From: Galbibacter sp048266365
Lineage (GTDB): Bacteria > Bacteroidota > Bacteroidia > Flavobacteriales > Flavobacteriaceae
DNA: 64,000 nucleotides
Assembly (NCBI RefSeq): GCF_048266365.1
Contig: NZ_JBLWZP010000002.1
Location: forward strand, 372,001-436,000
Direction: 5' to 3'
The notes below the pieces were generated by a model, which did no database searches, was not told where the DNA came from, and was given only the letters and a program-made list of their open reading frames with translations. The position numbers were made by a program, and so were the translations under genes. Below, piece after piece: positions 17,393 through 26,262 of this stretch. The stretch's first letter is position 1; every line of letters starts with the position of its first letter.

Positions 17393-18667
17393 ATGAGCGA
17401 ATCAAAATTTTCTACCACAGCAGTACATGGAGGCCATGATGTTACTGCCCATGGAGGTACTAGGGCAGTACCAATTTATCAGACGACTTCTTTCGTGTTT
17501 AACGATGCTGATCATGCAGCCAACCTGTTTAACCTATCTGAAGCAGGTTATATATACACGCGTCTAAACAACCCAACCAACGACATCTTAGAGCAACGGT
17601 TAGCTGCTTTGGAAGGCGGTATTGGTGCTGTTACCACCGCATCTGGCATGGCAGCGATTTCGACCACCATCCTAACACTACTAAAGAGTGGCGATCATAT
17701 CGTTTCTTCTAGTAGTTTATATGGAGGTACCTATAATTTATTTGGGGTAACCCTACCAAGATTTGGAATTACAACAAGCTTTATTGATCCTTCACATACT
17801 GCTAATTTCCAAAACGCCATTCAGGAGAACACCAGAGCTATCTTTATAGAATCTCTTGGAAATCCTAAATTGGACGTCCTTGACATTAAAGCCATCGCAC
17901 AGATTGCTAAAGAGAATAAAATTCCTTTGATCGTCGATAACACCGTAGCGACTTCTTACTTGTTAAAGCCTTTTGAATACGGGGCAAACATTGTGATTCA
18001 TTCCCTAACCAAATATATCGGAGGAAACGGTACTTCAATTGGGGGGGCGATTATCGATGCAGGTACCTTTGATTGGAGCAGTGGTAAATTCCCTGAATTC
18101 ACCCAACCATCTCCTGGATACCATGGTTTAGTTTACCACGATGCATTAGGGCCAGCTGCTTTTATAGCAAGAGCTCGGGTTGAAGGTTTAAGAGATTTAG
18201 GTGCCGCCATTAGTCCTTATAACTCATTCCAGATCATTCAAGGATTAGAAACCTTAGGTATCAGAATGGAGAAAATCAGTAAAAACACATTGAGCTTAGC
18301 GAAATGGCTTCAAGAACAACAAGAGGTATCATGGGTAAACTATCCAGGATTGGAAAGCAGTCCATACCACGCCCTTGCTAAAGAATACTTACCTGAAGGT
18401 CAAAGTGGTATACTTACCTTTGGAGTAAAGGGCGGATTCGAAGCAGCTAAGAAGGTTGCAAATAACACCAAATATTTCTCCCTACTTGCAAACATTGGAG
18501 ACACCAAATCATTGGTTATACATCCTGCAAGTACAACGCACCAACAATTGAGCGAGCAAGATCAAAAAGCTGCTGGAGTATCTCAAGATCTTATTAGACT
18601 ATCCATAGGTCTTGAAGACATAGAGGACTTAAAAGAAGACCTAAAATCAGTCTTCAAGTCGCTTTAA
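17393..18667 (+). CDS. metY: O-acetylhomoserine aminocarboxypropyltransferase (sulfhydrylase)
   Basis: PLP enzyme of 424 residues that makes homocysteine from O-acetylhomoserine and sulfide in methionine synthesis. The Cys/Met-metabolism fold is plain: FSTTAVHGGH at the N-terminus, TRLNNPT, the AALEGGIGAVTTASGMAA cofactor loop, VDNTVATSYL, and the PLP lysine in HSLTKYIGG (Lys207). The length and the FNLSEAGYIYTR segment fit the MetY branch rather than the shorter cystathionine lyases and synthases. It is monocistronic, with its own promoter, a long leader carrying a terminator upstream, and a terminator downstream. Regulation by methionine or cysteine supply is likely. Confidence 0.93.
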   Translation: MSESKFSTTAVHGGHDVTAHGGTRAVPIYQTTSFVFNDADHAANLFNLSEAGYIYTRLNNPTNDILEQRLAALEGGIGAVTTASGMAAISTTILTLLKSGDHIVSSSSLYGGTYNLFGVTLPRFGITTSFIDPSHTANFQNAIQENTRAIFIESLGNPKLDVLDIKAIAQIAKENKIPLIVDNTVATSYLLKPFEYGANIVIHSLTKYIGGNGTSIGGAIIDAGTFDWSSGKFPEFTQPSPGYHGLVYHDALGPAAFIARARVEGLRDLGAAISPYNSFQIIQGLETLGIRMEKISKNTLSLAKWLQEQQEVSWVNYPGLESSPYHALAKEYLPEGQSGILTFGVKGGFEAAKKVANNTKYFSLLANIGDTKSLVIHPASTTHQQLSEQDQKAAGVSQDLIRLSIGLEDIEDLKEDLKSVFKSL

Positions 18668-18693
18668 TTTTAAAGAAAGTATTTCTTGAAATA

Positions 18694-18737
18694 AAAAAGG
18701 GCGGTGCTTATAGTCTGTAGCACTTCCCTTTTTTTTT
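18694..18737 (+). terminator. Intrinsic terminator after metY
   Basis: AAAGGG...TGCT pairs with AGCA...CCCTTT around a 10-base loop, with one mismatch, followed by nine T residues. It lies 27 bases after the metY stop. Confidence 0.85.
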
Positions 18738-18776
18738 GTTTTAATTTATGATCTCATTTTAACCTCCGTTCTCTGC

Positions 18777-19232
18777 CTATTCTGTCGCTTTTGCAACTGG
18801 CTTTTGGAGATCAAGATAATGTTCCAATCTAGAATGGTACTCCAATTCTTCTTCTCTTTCACCCTGGAACATGTAGTTTATTACAATAATTAGGGTCGTA
18901 AAACCAGAAACGAATCCGATAGCGTAAATTTGCAAAAACACATCGTCAAATTTTATTTCAGGATGAAATACCCAATAAATTTGGATAAAATAAATATATC
19001 CAGGAATCGTATACGCAATTCGAAAAGGCTTAAAGCAACTTCCAAGAATTAATATCAGTGGCGAAAAAGATTGAGATAGCGCCCAAATAAACGTTTGAGT
19101 GTCCTTAAATCCGAAATTACTTGTTATGCCAAAAGTAGTAACCTTATCCGAAAATAAAATCAAACCAGATAGAGCCACCAAAAAACTTGCGAATATTCTA
19201 ATTCCCACCTTGGTTACCAGGCCTTTCGACAT
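18777..19232 (-). CDS. Small multi-pass membrane protein, unknown function
   Basis: Not a recognised family. From an ATG at 19232 it encodes 151 residues with about four hydrophobic segments (IRIFASFLVALSGLILF, WALSQSFSPLILILGSCF, IPGYIYFIQIYWVF and IYAIGFVSGFTTLIIVINYM), then a charged C-terminal tail (GEREEELEYHSRLEHYLDL). The frame is open to 19445, but that extension is only the alternate frame of the neighbouring repeat gene, so the shorter start is chosen. The start lies 35 bases inside the end of the repeat lipoprotein gene, which implies translational coupling and a shared role. Confidence 0.7.
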   Translation of the reverse strand: MSKGLVTKVGIRIFASFLVALSGLILFSDKVTTFGITSNFGFKDTQTFIWALSQSFSPLILILGSCFKPFRIAYTIPGYIYFIQIYWVFHPEIKFDDVFLQIYAIGFVSGFTTLIIVINYMFQGEREEELEYHSRLEHYLDLQKPVAKATE

Positions 19233-19503
19233 TTCTGCGATCAACAGACTGAGTCTCTCCTTGGTCTCCTGGTCTTTCAACGTTTCTTCTGTCGACCGAT
19301 TTCTCTTGACCTTGGTCTCCTGGTCTTTCAACGTTTCTTCTGTCGACTGATGAAGGCTCCTTACCTTGGTCTCCGGGTCTTTCAACATTTTTGCGGTCCA
19401 CTGCATATAGGTTATCAATTTGGGATGTACTCTCATCGTGAGCACATGAGTTTAAGATTGTCAATACAATTACACTTGCCAAAGTAAATATTAGTTTTTT
19501 CAT
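19198..19503 (-). CDS. Short lipoprotein with four tandem VDRRNVERPGDQG repeats
   Basis: A 101-residue protein beginning with a lipoprotein signal peptide (MKKLIFTLASVIVLTILNSC, lipid-modified Cys at residue 20). Residues 35 to 101 are four tandem repeats of 15 to 18 residues, each carrying VDR(K/R)NVERPG(D/N)QG. The repeats are highly charged and Pro/Gly-rich, so probably disordered and exposed in the periplasm or at the surface. I do not recognise the family. The gene end overlaps the start of the downstream membrane protein. Nearly identical repeats are also open in a second frame, which creates a false long ORF. Confidence 0.75.
   Translation of the reverse strand: MKKLIFTLASVIVLTILNSCAHDESTSQIDNLYAVDRKNVERPGDQGKEPSSVDRRNVERPGDQGQEKSVDRRNVERPGDQGETQSVDRRNVERPGNQGGN
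19201..19401 (-). repeat. Coding tandem repeat, period 51 to 54 bases
   Basis: Four copies within the lipoprotein gene, units of 54, 51, 51 and a final 45 bases. The middle units are nearly identical at DNA level. The period is a multiple of three, so copy number can change without shifting the frame. Confidence 0.85.
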
Positions 19504-19780
19504 GATATAAAGTTTTAAATTAATTAGAAATGTCTAAAATAACATCTTTAGTTAAAATAACCTCATTTATCACGAAATAAATCTCAATTAACGATAAATA
19601 TAACATATTTCAAAACTTTCACAATTTAACACAATATCTCGAAATTTCAAATAAATAATGATATATACATAGAAAATCTATGCCCAATATAGGCTTTTTA
19701 CAATGATAGCAATAGACAACAGATATTGAAGCTAAGCTTAAAATTCAATTGGAATTGCTTAAACACACCATGTTAAGCAC

Positions 19781-20227
19781 TTAATCAATATTGTAGTTCA
19801 CTGAGATGGAGTTTTTCGCTGTATGGGACTGTTTTACCCCGAGAATAGTGTAGGCTTTTACTGTCCCATCAGTAGTAGGAATTTGAAGTGCAACTCCTAA
19901 ACCTAGTCCAAAGCAAGCTACTCCCAAAGGGGAGATTATAGACTTTAGCCTCTTATTGGAATTTGCGGCATCCGGAAGCACAATTTGAAATTGTATATCT
20001 TCTGATTCAAATCGTGATACAGTTACTGTGGTATAAAGTCTCACAATGTTTTCAGGCATATCCTCCTCATCGAGAACCTTAGCGTTTTTTAATAAATCAC
20101 TTAGCTTTCTGACCTCGGCAGCTTGCCTTTTATCAAAATGAAAATGAGATAAACTTATCAATCGTTTTAAAAGCACATATTCTCTTTTCTCAACAATGGG
20201 TACTTGATATGTCATTCTCATTTTCAT
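19781..20227 (-). CDS. Rnk/GreA-GreB C-terminal domain protein
   Basis: A 148-residue protein related to Rnk (regulator of nucleoside diphosphate kinase), whose C-terminal domain has the FKBP-like fold of GreA/GreB. The match covers MPENIVRLYTTVTVSRF, DAANSNKRLKSIISPLG and a final hydrophobic strand. The N-terminal 50 residues are helical, as in Rnk. It probably binds RNA polymerase. It lies 35 bases after glutamate dehydrogenase on the same strand, so co-transcription is possible. The function in Flavobacteria is not established. The first ATG was used; ATGs three and five codons later are alternatives. Confidence 0.75.
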   Translation of the reverse strand: MKMRMTYQVPIVEKREYVLLKRLISLSHFHFDKRQAAEVRKLSDLLKNAKVLDEEDMPENIVRLYTTVTVSRFESEDIQFQIVLPDAANSNKRLKSIISPLGVACFGLGLGVALQIPTTDGTVKAYTILGVKQSHTAKNSISVNYNID

Positions 20228-20262
20228 TTCATTTCGTATTTTTTCTAGAGCTTAGATTTTAT

Positions 20263-21555
20263 TTATGGAAAAATCCCTCGTTGAATATAGGCCTGTTCTA
20301 GCCTTTCTATTGCAATCATAAAAGCAGCGGTTCTCGGATCTACCCCTCGCTCTTTTGCAACATTCATAACTCTATCAAATGAGGTTTTCAATTTTTTCTC
20401 TAATTTTTCCATCACCTCCTCCATGGTCCAAATCTCCCCATTTCTGTTTTGTAACCATTCAAAATAACTACCAATAACACCTCCGGAGTTGCATAAGATA
20501 TCTGGAATAATGGTGATATCCTTTTGTAATAGTATCTCCTCTGCCTCTACATCTGTTGGTCCATTAGCACCCTCAGCAATGACTTTAGCTTTAATACCTG
20601 GCGCATTGGCTGCAGTAATTTGGTTACCCAAAGCTGCAGGAATACAAATATCACATTCGGTACCGAAAAATTTATCACTAGGGATCAACGATGCATTCTT
20701 AAATCCTTCAAGACTGCCAACAGAATTCTGATAGTCATTGAGTTCTTCCACAGAAATCCCATCTTTATTATAATAGGTCCCAGTAACATCCTGAACTGCG
20801 ATAAGTTTTGCTCCTTCATTTTCAAGAAAACTAGATGCCCAATACCCTACGTTACCAAATCCTTGCACAATAAAAGTCTTATCTTTTAAATCGACCTTAT
20901 TTTGTTGAGCCCAAAATTTAACACATAGAAACACGCCGAATCCAGTGGCACGATCTCTTCCTTCAGAACCACCGGCACCCAATGGTTTTCCAGTAACCAC
21001 ATGTAAATTTTTAGAGCGTTCGTTTGGAGACTTAGTACTCATATAGGTATCTAATATCCACGCCATCGTTTGCGAATTGGTATTGATATCTGGGGCTGGA
21101 ATATCAAGCTCAGGCCCTATATTATCACCAAGTGCATAAGTGAACCTACGCGTGATTCGTTCCAATTCAGCGGTAGAATATTTTTTTGGATCTATTTGAA
21201 TCCCTCCCTTGGCTCCACCATAAGGTAATCCTGCCAAAGCAGTTTTCCAGGTCATCCACATCGCCAATGCTCTAGCAGCATCCAAATCAACAGTTGGATG
21301 GTAACGCAATCCTCCCTTATAAGGGCCTAAGGCGTTGTTGTGCTGAACTCGGTAGCCGGTAAACACTTCGATCTCGCCACTATCCATTTTAACGGGAAAG
21401 TGTACTACGAGCTCATTGTTTGTAATGGCAAGGATTTTTCTAATATTAGGATTCAGTCCAATACTATCCGAAGCATGTTCAAACTGCCGCATCACATTGG
21501 CTAACATCCCACGCTTTGCCGGATCGTTTTTTTTAATTTTTTCTGAAATCATCAA
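20263..21555 (-). CDS. gdhA: Glutamate dehydrogenase (Glu/Leu/Phe/Val dehydrogenase family)
   Basis: NAD(P)-dependent interconversion of glutamate and 2-oxoglutarate plus ammonia, linking nitrogen and carbon metabolism. The 430-residue protein has the usual bacterial length. The substrate-site motifs are GPYKGGLRYHP and the catalytic-lysine loop PYGGAKGGI, and the Rossmann segment is VQGFGNVGYWAS. The substrate-pocket residues favour glutamate over branched amino acids, by family resemblance only. Upstream (21556-21904) there is no gene; a sigma-54-like element is noted there. An NtrC-type two-component system lies next in line, a plausible regulator. Confidence 0.93.
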   Translation of the reverse strand: MMISEKIKKNDPAKRGMLANVMRQFEHASDSIGLNPNIRKILAITNNELVVHFPVKMDSGEIEVFTGYRVQHNNALGPYKGGLRYHPTVDLDAARALAMWMTWKTALAGLPYGGAKGGIQIDPKKYSTAELERITRRFTYALGDNIGPELDIPAPDINTNSQTMAWILDTYMSTKSPNERSKNLHVVTGKPLGAGGSEGRDRATGFGVFLCVKFWAQQNKVDLKDKTFIVQGFGNVGYWASSFLENEGAKLIAVQDVTGTYYNKDGISVEELNDYQNSVGSLEGFKNASLIPSDKFFGTECDICIPAALGNQITAANAPGIKAKVIAEGANGPTDVEAEEILLQKDITIIPDILCNSGGVIGSYFEWLQNRNGEIWTMEEVMEKLEKKLKTSFDRVMNVAKERGVDPRTAAFMIAIERLEQAYIQRGIFP

Positions 21556-21743
21556 AATACTGTTAGTTAATATGTTATGAAGTTATTTTAGTGTTTGTTT
21601 GGTGGTCAATTTTATGCTGAACTATTTCAATAGTCTATAACATCAAGCGGTCAAGGCAGACAAGAAGCTTTAACACTTCGACTCAATTAACCCTCTTGAT
21701 AATTTGATACACAACATACGATCGATTAACCGCTGTCATTAAA

Positions 21744-21759
21744 TTCAACAGTTGTGCCA
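21744..21759 (-). promoter_or_regulatory. Possible sigma-54 promoter for gdhA
   Basis: On the minus strand TGGCAC, five bases, TTGAA closely resembles the -24/-12 consensus TGGCAC-N5-TTGCW, but the -12 GC is GA. Transcription would start about 190 bases ahead of gdhA. The 349-base gap 21556-21904 otherwise shows no gene. Confidence 0.3.
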
Positions 21760-21904
21760 TTAATACTACCTCTATGATCTATAAACAACAACATACTGAT
21801 TATCAGATTATTGTTTTACTTCAACTCAAGACAATTTAAATTTTAATTCGGGAAATTTTACCCATTCGGGGATATTCTCCCCAACCTAAGGGACGAAATA
21901 CCTT

Positions 21905-23227
21905 TTAACCTACCTTCGACCTAAGTGTCTTTCGGTCAATTCCCAAAATCTCTGCTGCCTTGGTTTTATTGTTTTCGACAAGGTCTAAGACCTGTTGTAT
22001 GTATTCTCTTTCTTTTTCCGCAAGGGACTTTAATCCATCCTTGGGGAAGTTTATCTGAAACTTAAATATATCTGGCAATTGATTTGGCCGTATTTCTCCA
22101 TCACTCATGATCACCGCACGTTGAATACAATTTTCCAGCTCGCGTATATTACCTGGCCAGCTATACCGTTCTAAGATCTCCAGGGTGTCTGCTCCTATTG
22201 CCATGGACCTATCCTTATATTCCATGGCATATTTTTGCAGAAATAATTTGGCAAGTGGTACGACATCTTCGACACGTTCTCTTAGCGGGGGCGCCGTGAT
22301 TTCCACTACAGATAATCGGTAGTAGAGGTCTTGTCTGAACTTTCCTTGTTTAATTGCGTTTACCAAATTACTATTGGTAGCGGCGATCACACGAATATCT
22401 ATTTTGGTGGATTTTTGAGATCCCACCTTCTGTACTTCCTTTTCCTGAAGTACTCGAAGAAGGCTATTTTGAACCTTGGGTGAGGCATTACCGATTTCAT
22501 CTAAAAAAATAGTTCCGCCTTCTGCAGCTTGAAAGAACCCTTCCCGAGATTCGTTAGCACCCGTAAATGCACCCTTTTCATAACCAAAGAGCTCTGCCTC
22601 CAACAAATCCTCAGGAATAGCCCCACAGTTTACTGCGATAAAAGGTTTTCTAGAAAATTTGCCATTGTAGTGAACCGCCCGGGCAATTAGCTCCTTACCT
22701 GTTCCACTCTCTCCTTGTATCAGAACCGTGGCTTTGATATCTTTTACCCGGTGTATAATTTCTTTGATCTGATTCAGTGCAGGTGAATTACCAACCAACT
22801 CCCTAAAATTATAGGTAGTGGTTGCCACCTCTTGTGGATACAGTTGACGATGTCCACTGAGTGATTTTGTGATAGAAGCCTTTAACTCATCCTTGGTAAA
22901 GGGTTTTACTAAATAATCAATTACTCCAGATTTACCCATCTCCAGTGCTTCTTTTGCAGAAACATAGCCGCTTACCACTAGTATAGGCATGGAAGGGTAA
23001 TGTTCACAGACGTATTTCATCAGTTCAAAACCATCTACATCTGGCATCTTTATATCCGTGATAAGTAGATCTATTCGATTACTTTTTAAAATGCTCAAAG
23101 CTTCTTTTACAGATACTGCCTTAAAAGTGTAGTACTGCATGGATTGTAAATGACGCTTTAATAATTCAAGAACATGAATATCATCATCAACTATCAATAT
23201 ATTTTCTTTCTTAAAATTTATCTTCAT
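21905..23227 (-). CDS. NtrC-family sigma-54-dependent response regulator
   Basis: An activator of 440 residues in three parts. The receiver domain (about 8 to 120) has the acidic pair in LIVDDD and the phospho-acceptor Asp in LLITDIKMPD. The AAA+ domain (about 145 to 375) has Walker A GESGTGKE, the sigma-54 contact GAFTGA and Walker B GGTIFLDEIG. The C-terminal Fis-type helix-turn-helix ends KAAEILGIDRKTLRSKVG. It starts 2 bases after its kinase gene; the ATG at 23245, overlapping the kinase end, is an alternative. Its targets must use RpoN promoters; the gdhA upstream region is one candidate. Confidence 0.94.
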   Translation of the reverse strand: MKINFKKENILIVDDDIHVLELLKRHLQSMQYYTFKAVSVKEALSILKSNRIDLLITDIKMPDVDGFELMKYVCEHYPSMPILVVSGYVSAKEALEMGKSGVIDYLVKPFTKDELKASITKSLSGHRQLYPQEVATTTYNFRELVGNSPALNQIKEIIHRVKDIKATVLIQGESGTGKELIARAVHYNGKFSRKPFIAVNCGAIPEDLLEAELFGYEKGAFTGANESREGFFQAAEGGTIFLDEIGNASPKVQNSLLRVLQEKEVQKVGSQKSTKIDIRVIAATNSNLVNAIKQGKFRQDLYYRLSVVEITAPPLRERVEDVVPLAKLFLQKYAMEYKDRSMAIGADTLEILERYSWPGNIRELENCIQRAVIMSDGEIRPNQLPDIFKFQINFPKDGLKSLAEKEREYIQQVLDLVENNKTKAAEILGIDRKTLRSKVG

Positions 23228-23229
23228 GG

Positions 23230-24315
23230 TCACTTTGGAAAACACAATTCAAATACTGTTCCATAGGGTTTGTTCGGGTAAAAGGAAATACTCCCTTTAT
23301 GACTACTCATAATCCCGTGCACAACACTTAATCCCAGGCCAGAACCATCACCCACAGGTTTGGTGGTGAAAAATGGTTCATAAATCTTATCACTTAAATT
23401 ACTATGAATACCCGGCCCCTGATCTTTGATCAAAATTACGATACCTTTTTGATCTTTGCTAGCCAGTATATCTACGGTGGTCTTGGGTGGCGAATAATAT
23501 AATGCGTTCATAATAATATTAAACAATACCTGGGTTAACTGTATTTCATCTGCCTTGATGCCTATATAACTATCTTTCATCTTCAAATTCGCAGTTACAT
23601 CCTTCTTTTTAAACGCTGGACTGAGCAAGTTCAGTACATTTTGAAGTACAGGATTTAACAAAATCTCTTGAATTTGTTGTGGAACTTCACATGCAAAGAA
23701 CATTAATTTTTTTACAATTTCCCTACAAAAAAGTGCATTTTCTTTAATTCTACTTAGATCACTTTGAACGAGTTCGTCCTTGATTTGCTCATCTAATAGT
23801 TCCGTAAAACCAATAATACTGGTCAATGGGGTGTTGAGTTCATGTGCAATTCCTGCGGTAATCTCTCCCAATATGTTTAACCGATCATTACGCTCCATTT
23901 GCTTGCGGATCAACTCTTCTTTTTCCTTGATTTGTTTTCTTTCAATCAAGTTTCCAATTTCCAGACAAATATTGGATAGCAATTTACTTTCTTCTTCCAG
24001 AAACTCATGTTGCGTGTACTTATCTGAAGGATAACGAACTGCAATGGAACCATTAGGCACATTAAAAACGTTGATCGGTGCTTTTATTTGAACATAGTTT
24101 GAAAGCTGCTGACCGATTGCCACTTCAATTTCAGAACATATAATGTGTACGCTAGCTTCAGACTCATGCTGAAAAGCTTTTTTTAGACAAAAAGCAATGG
24201 ATTTTAAACTCAGTTCAAGCTTTTCAAAGTCACTATTGACTATGATAGAAGTGACCTCATACATGCAGGTTAACTCCTTCAATCGCTCTCTAAGGGTATA
24301 CTCAATGGTATTCAT
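23230..24315 (-). CDS. Cytoplasmic sensor histidine kinase, NtrB-like
   Basis: A 361-residue kinase with no transmembrane segment. The N-terminal 120 residues are GAF-like, followed by a short coiled coil (IERKQIKEKEELIRKQMERN). The H-box HELNTPLTSIIGF carries the phosphorylated His158. The ATPase domain shows N (IMNALYYS), G1 (DQGPGI), F and G2 (GSGLGLSVV) boxes. It overlaps or abuts the response regulator gene, so they are a cognate pair. A soluble sensor fits an intracellular signal; which one is unknown. Confidence 0.93.
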   Translation of the reverse strand: MNTIEYTLRERLKELTCMYEVTSIIVNSDFEKLELSLKSIAFCLKKAFQHESEASVHIICSEIEVAIGQQLSNYVQIKAPINVFNVPNGSIAVRYPSDKYTQHEFLEEESKLLSNICLEIGNLIERKQIKEKEELIRKQMERNDRLNILGEITAGIAHELNTPLTSIIGFTELLDEQIKDELVQSDLSRIKENALFCREIVKKLMFFACEVPQQIQEILLNPVLQNVLNLLSPAFKKKDVTANLKMKDSYIGIKADEIQLTQVLFNIIMNALYYSPPKTTVDILASKDQKGIVILIKDQGPGIHSNLSDKIYEPFFTTKPVGDGSGLGLSVVHGIMSSHKGSISFYPNKPYGTVFELCFPK

Positions 24316-24379
24316 TTTTAAATTAATTACTTACCACCGTTAAGGCTTGTTGAAAAACAATATATTGAAAACAATTGGA

Positions 24380-24946
24380 TTAGGGACGGTCTTTCTCAGG
24401 CAACGCTATTATGTTTCCTTCGTAACGGATCATGTCGCGTTGGCTACTACTAACAAGAAGAGAACTCTTTTTATTTGAAAATACAAACAAGGTCAATTCG
24501 AAGGTTTCTGCACCGTCCTTTGCTCTAAATTTAATAATGTGCTGGTCTTTAGCATTTTTGTAGTCAAATTGTATGGTCTCTACCACTTGGTCGAAGTGAA
24601 TACCTACACCATCTGTGTTGTATCCACCACCCATATGACGCTCTCCGAAATACGGCAAAAAAGCCTTTACAGTATCGCCTTTAAATTCCAAAAAATTACC
24701 GTTCCCGGACAAATCAATACGTTGACCGCTGTTGCCGGGTCCTAAAATTCCACTTGATGCTATTTTCATCATACTTGAACTCATCATAGGAAGTGCCCAT
24801 TGATTGACAATTCTAAACTCCCTTTTTGCTATTAGTGAGTCCACTAAAACTTTATCTTGCTGCGTCCCATAAGCACTTTGGGAACCCCCACAATTGGAAA
24901 GCATAAAAATAGCAAAAACTCCAAATAAGATACTTACACCTCTCAT
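24380..24946 (-). CDS. DUF4251 domain lipoprotein
   Basis: A 188-residue lipoprotein (lipobox MLSNC, Cys near residue 19). The mature part matches, from memory, the DUF4251 family of Bacteroidota: an FRIVNQWALPM start, GNFLEFKGDTVKAFLPYFGERH, a glycine-rich turn (GGGYNTDGVGIHF), and a closing beta-rich segment. It is probably anchored at the periplasmic face of a membrane. Function is unknown. It follows apbE and precedes the kinase gene on the same strand with 64- to 67-base gaps. Confidence 0.8.
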   Translation of the reverse strand: MRGVSILFGVFAIFMLSNCGGSQSAYGTQQDKVLVDSLIAKREFRIVNQWALPMMSSSMMKIASSGILGPGNSGQRIDLSGNGNFLEFKGDTVKAFLPYFGERHMGGGYNTDGVGIHFDQVVETIQFDYKNAKDQHIIKFRAKDGAETFELTLFVFSNKKSSLLVSSSQRDMIRYEGNIIALPEKDRP

Positions 24947-25013
24947 AATCCATTGGATTAAATTAGACAGCTTACAATTTAAGAAATTCGCGACACAAAT
25001 TCAACGAAAACCA

Positions 25014-26048
25014 CTATTGAGTTGCTATTTTGTAAAAGTTTGGTGAATTCCAGGTTTTCAATGAATCTTTGACATAATACGCCATAAACAACTCGACATC
25101 GGAATCTGCTGCTATAAATGCTTTGGCCTTCTCTGTCCCCATTGCCATACATGCCGTTGCATAGGTATCCGCAACTAATGGAGATGCCGCTTTGATACTT
25201 ACACTCACCAGATGATGCTGGACTGGGTAACCCGTTTTAGGATTTATAATATGTGGGTATTTATTTCCTTGATCATCGGTATAGAATTTTCTATAACTGC
25301 CAGAGGTACTAATTCCTTGATTACTGAGCTGTACTTTGGTGATGATGTTGTCGTAAGAATTTGTTGCTGCTTTTGATGGATCTTCTATACCGATGGTCCA
25401 GGTCTTACCCTTTTCGTTTAGTCCACGAGCAAAGATTTCTCCGCCGATTTCAATCATATAATTTTCAATACCTGCATCTATCAAAACCTGGTGGATTCCT
25501 TCAATTGCATACCCCTCTCCCATCGCGCTGAGATCAATTTTAGTGCCTTCTTTTTTGACCTTGATCAAGGTATCTGAAATCATGACACTCTCCTCCATGG
25601 GCAGTAAACTCATTAAGTTTTCAAGTTCAAGGGAATCTACCTGCATGGTGGCGCCACCTTGCTCGAATCTCCATGCCTTGATCAATGGATATAAGGCCGG
25701 TTCAAAATAACCTTTAGTGATCTGCTGAAAATGCTGAGCCTGTTTTATCATACTTAAAAAAGTAGGGCTTGGATTTTCAAGCTTCCCTGTTGAATTTAGG
25801 CTTGTGATTTCAGAAGCACCAACATAACTATTTGCAGCAGTATTAATCGCCTGAAAAACAGAGTCGATTTGGGGCTTAAAATTATTATCGGAATCAATTT
25901 TAATACGGTAATAGGTTCCAAACACAGGACCTTCATACTGAGTGTATGTTTGTTCCGATTCTTCTTGATCTTGTTTACAACTTACAACGAACAAGGCAAG
26001 GGTTAAAGGTAAAATGAGGCTATAGAAACGTATTGACCGTATATGCAT
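25014..26048 (-). CDS. apbE: FAD:protein FMN transferase (ApbE)
   Basis: Attaches FMN covalently to threonine residues of target flavoproteins such as NqrB, NqrC and RnfG in the periplasm. From the ATG at 26048 the protein has 344 residues with a lipoprotein signal (FVVSC). Family motifs are GTYYRI, DLSAMGEGYAI, MIEIGGEIFARG, HIINPKTGYPV and ADTYATACMAMG; the last holds the magnesium-binding Asp and Thr. The frame is open to 26081, which would weaken the signal peptide. No target gene lies in this window; Flavobacteria usually carry the Na+-NQR operon elsewhere. Confidence 0.93.
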   Translation of the reverse strand: MHIRSIRFYSLILPLTLALFVVSCKQDQEESEQTYTQYEGPVFGTYYRIKIDSDNNFKPQIDSVFQAINTAANSYVGASEITSLNSTGKLENPSPTFLSMIKQAQHFQQITKGYFEPALYPLIKAWRFEQGGATMQVDSLELENLMSLLPMEESVMISDTLIKVKKEGTKIDLSAMGEGYAIEGIHQVLIDAGIENYMIEIGGEIFARGLNEKGKTWTIGIEDPSKAATNSYDNIITKVQLSNQGISTSGSYRKFYTDDQGNKYPHIINPKTGYPVQHHLVSVSIKAASPLVADTYATACMAMGTEKAKAFIAADSDVELFMAYYVKDSLKTWNSPNFYKIATQ

Positions 26049-26211
26049 CGCTTGAGTTATTTTTTTCAAAAGTAGTGACAAAATTAGGATTATCTCAATG
26101 CTTTGGCCCCTGTTTTGCCATTAATACTTGTCACTAATTGTTGAATCTTTCACTTAAATAGCGTATCACTTGGAACCTAATGTTCTTTTCTTGTTAACTG
26201 ATCCATCCAAA

Positions 26212-26243
26212 TTTCAGATGTATTCAAAACTTTTGTAAGTTTG
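26212..26243 (+). promoter_or_regulatory. Bacteroidota-type promoter for the formylglycine enzyme gene
   Basis: A perfect -7 box TAAGTTTG at 26236-26243, with TTTC 20 bases upstream as a partial -33 match. The start codon is 20 bases downstream, so the leader would be very short. Confidence 0.5.
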
Positions 26244-26262
26244 GAAAATTAAAATTTTTCTG

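Noticed and set aside
19201..19401. CRISPR-like array
   Set aside because: Units are direct coding repeats with no variable spacers and sit inside a lipoprotein gene.
19233..19445. N-terminal extension of the membrane protein with STEETLKDQETK repeats
   Set aside because: These are the alternate frame of the lipoprotein repeats; the repetition keeps both frames open, and the extension lacks any membrane-protein character.
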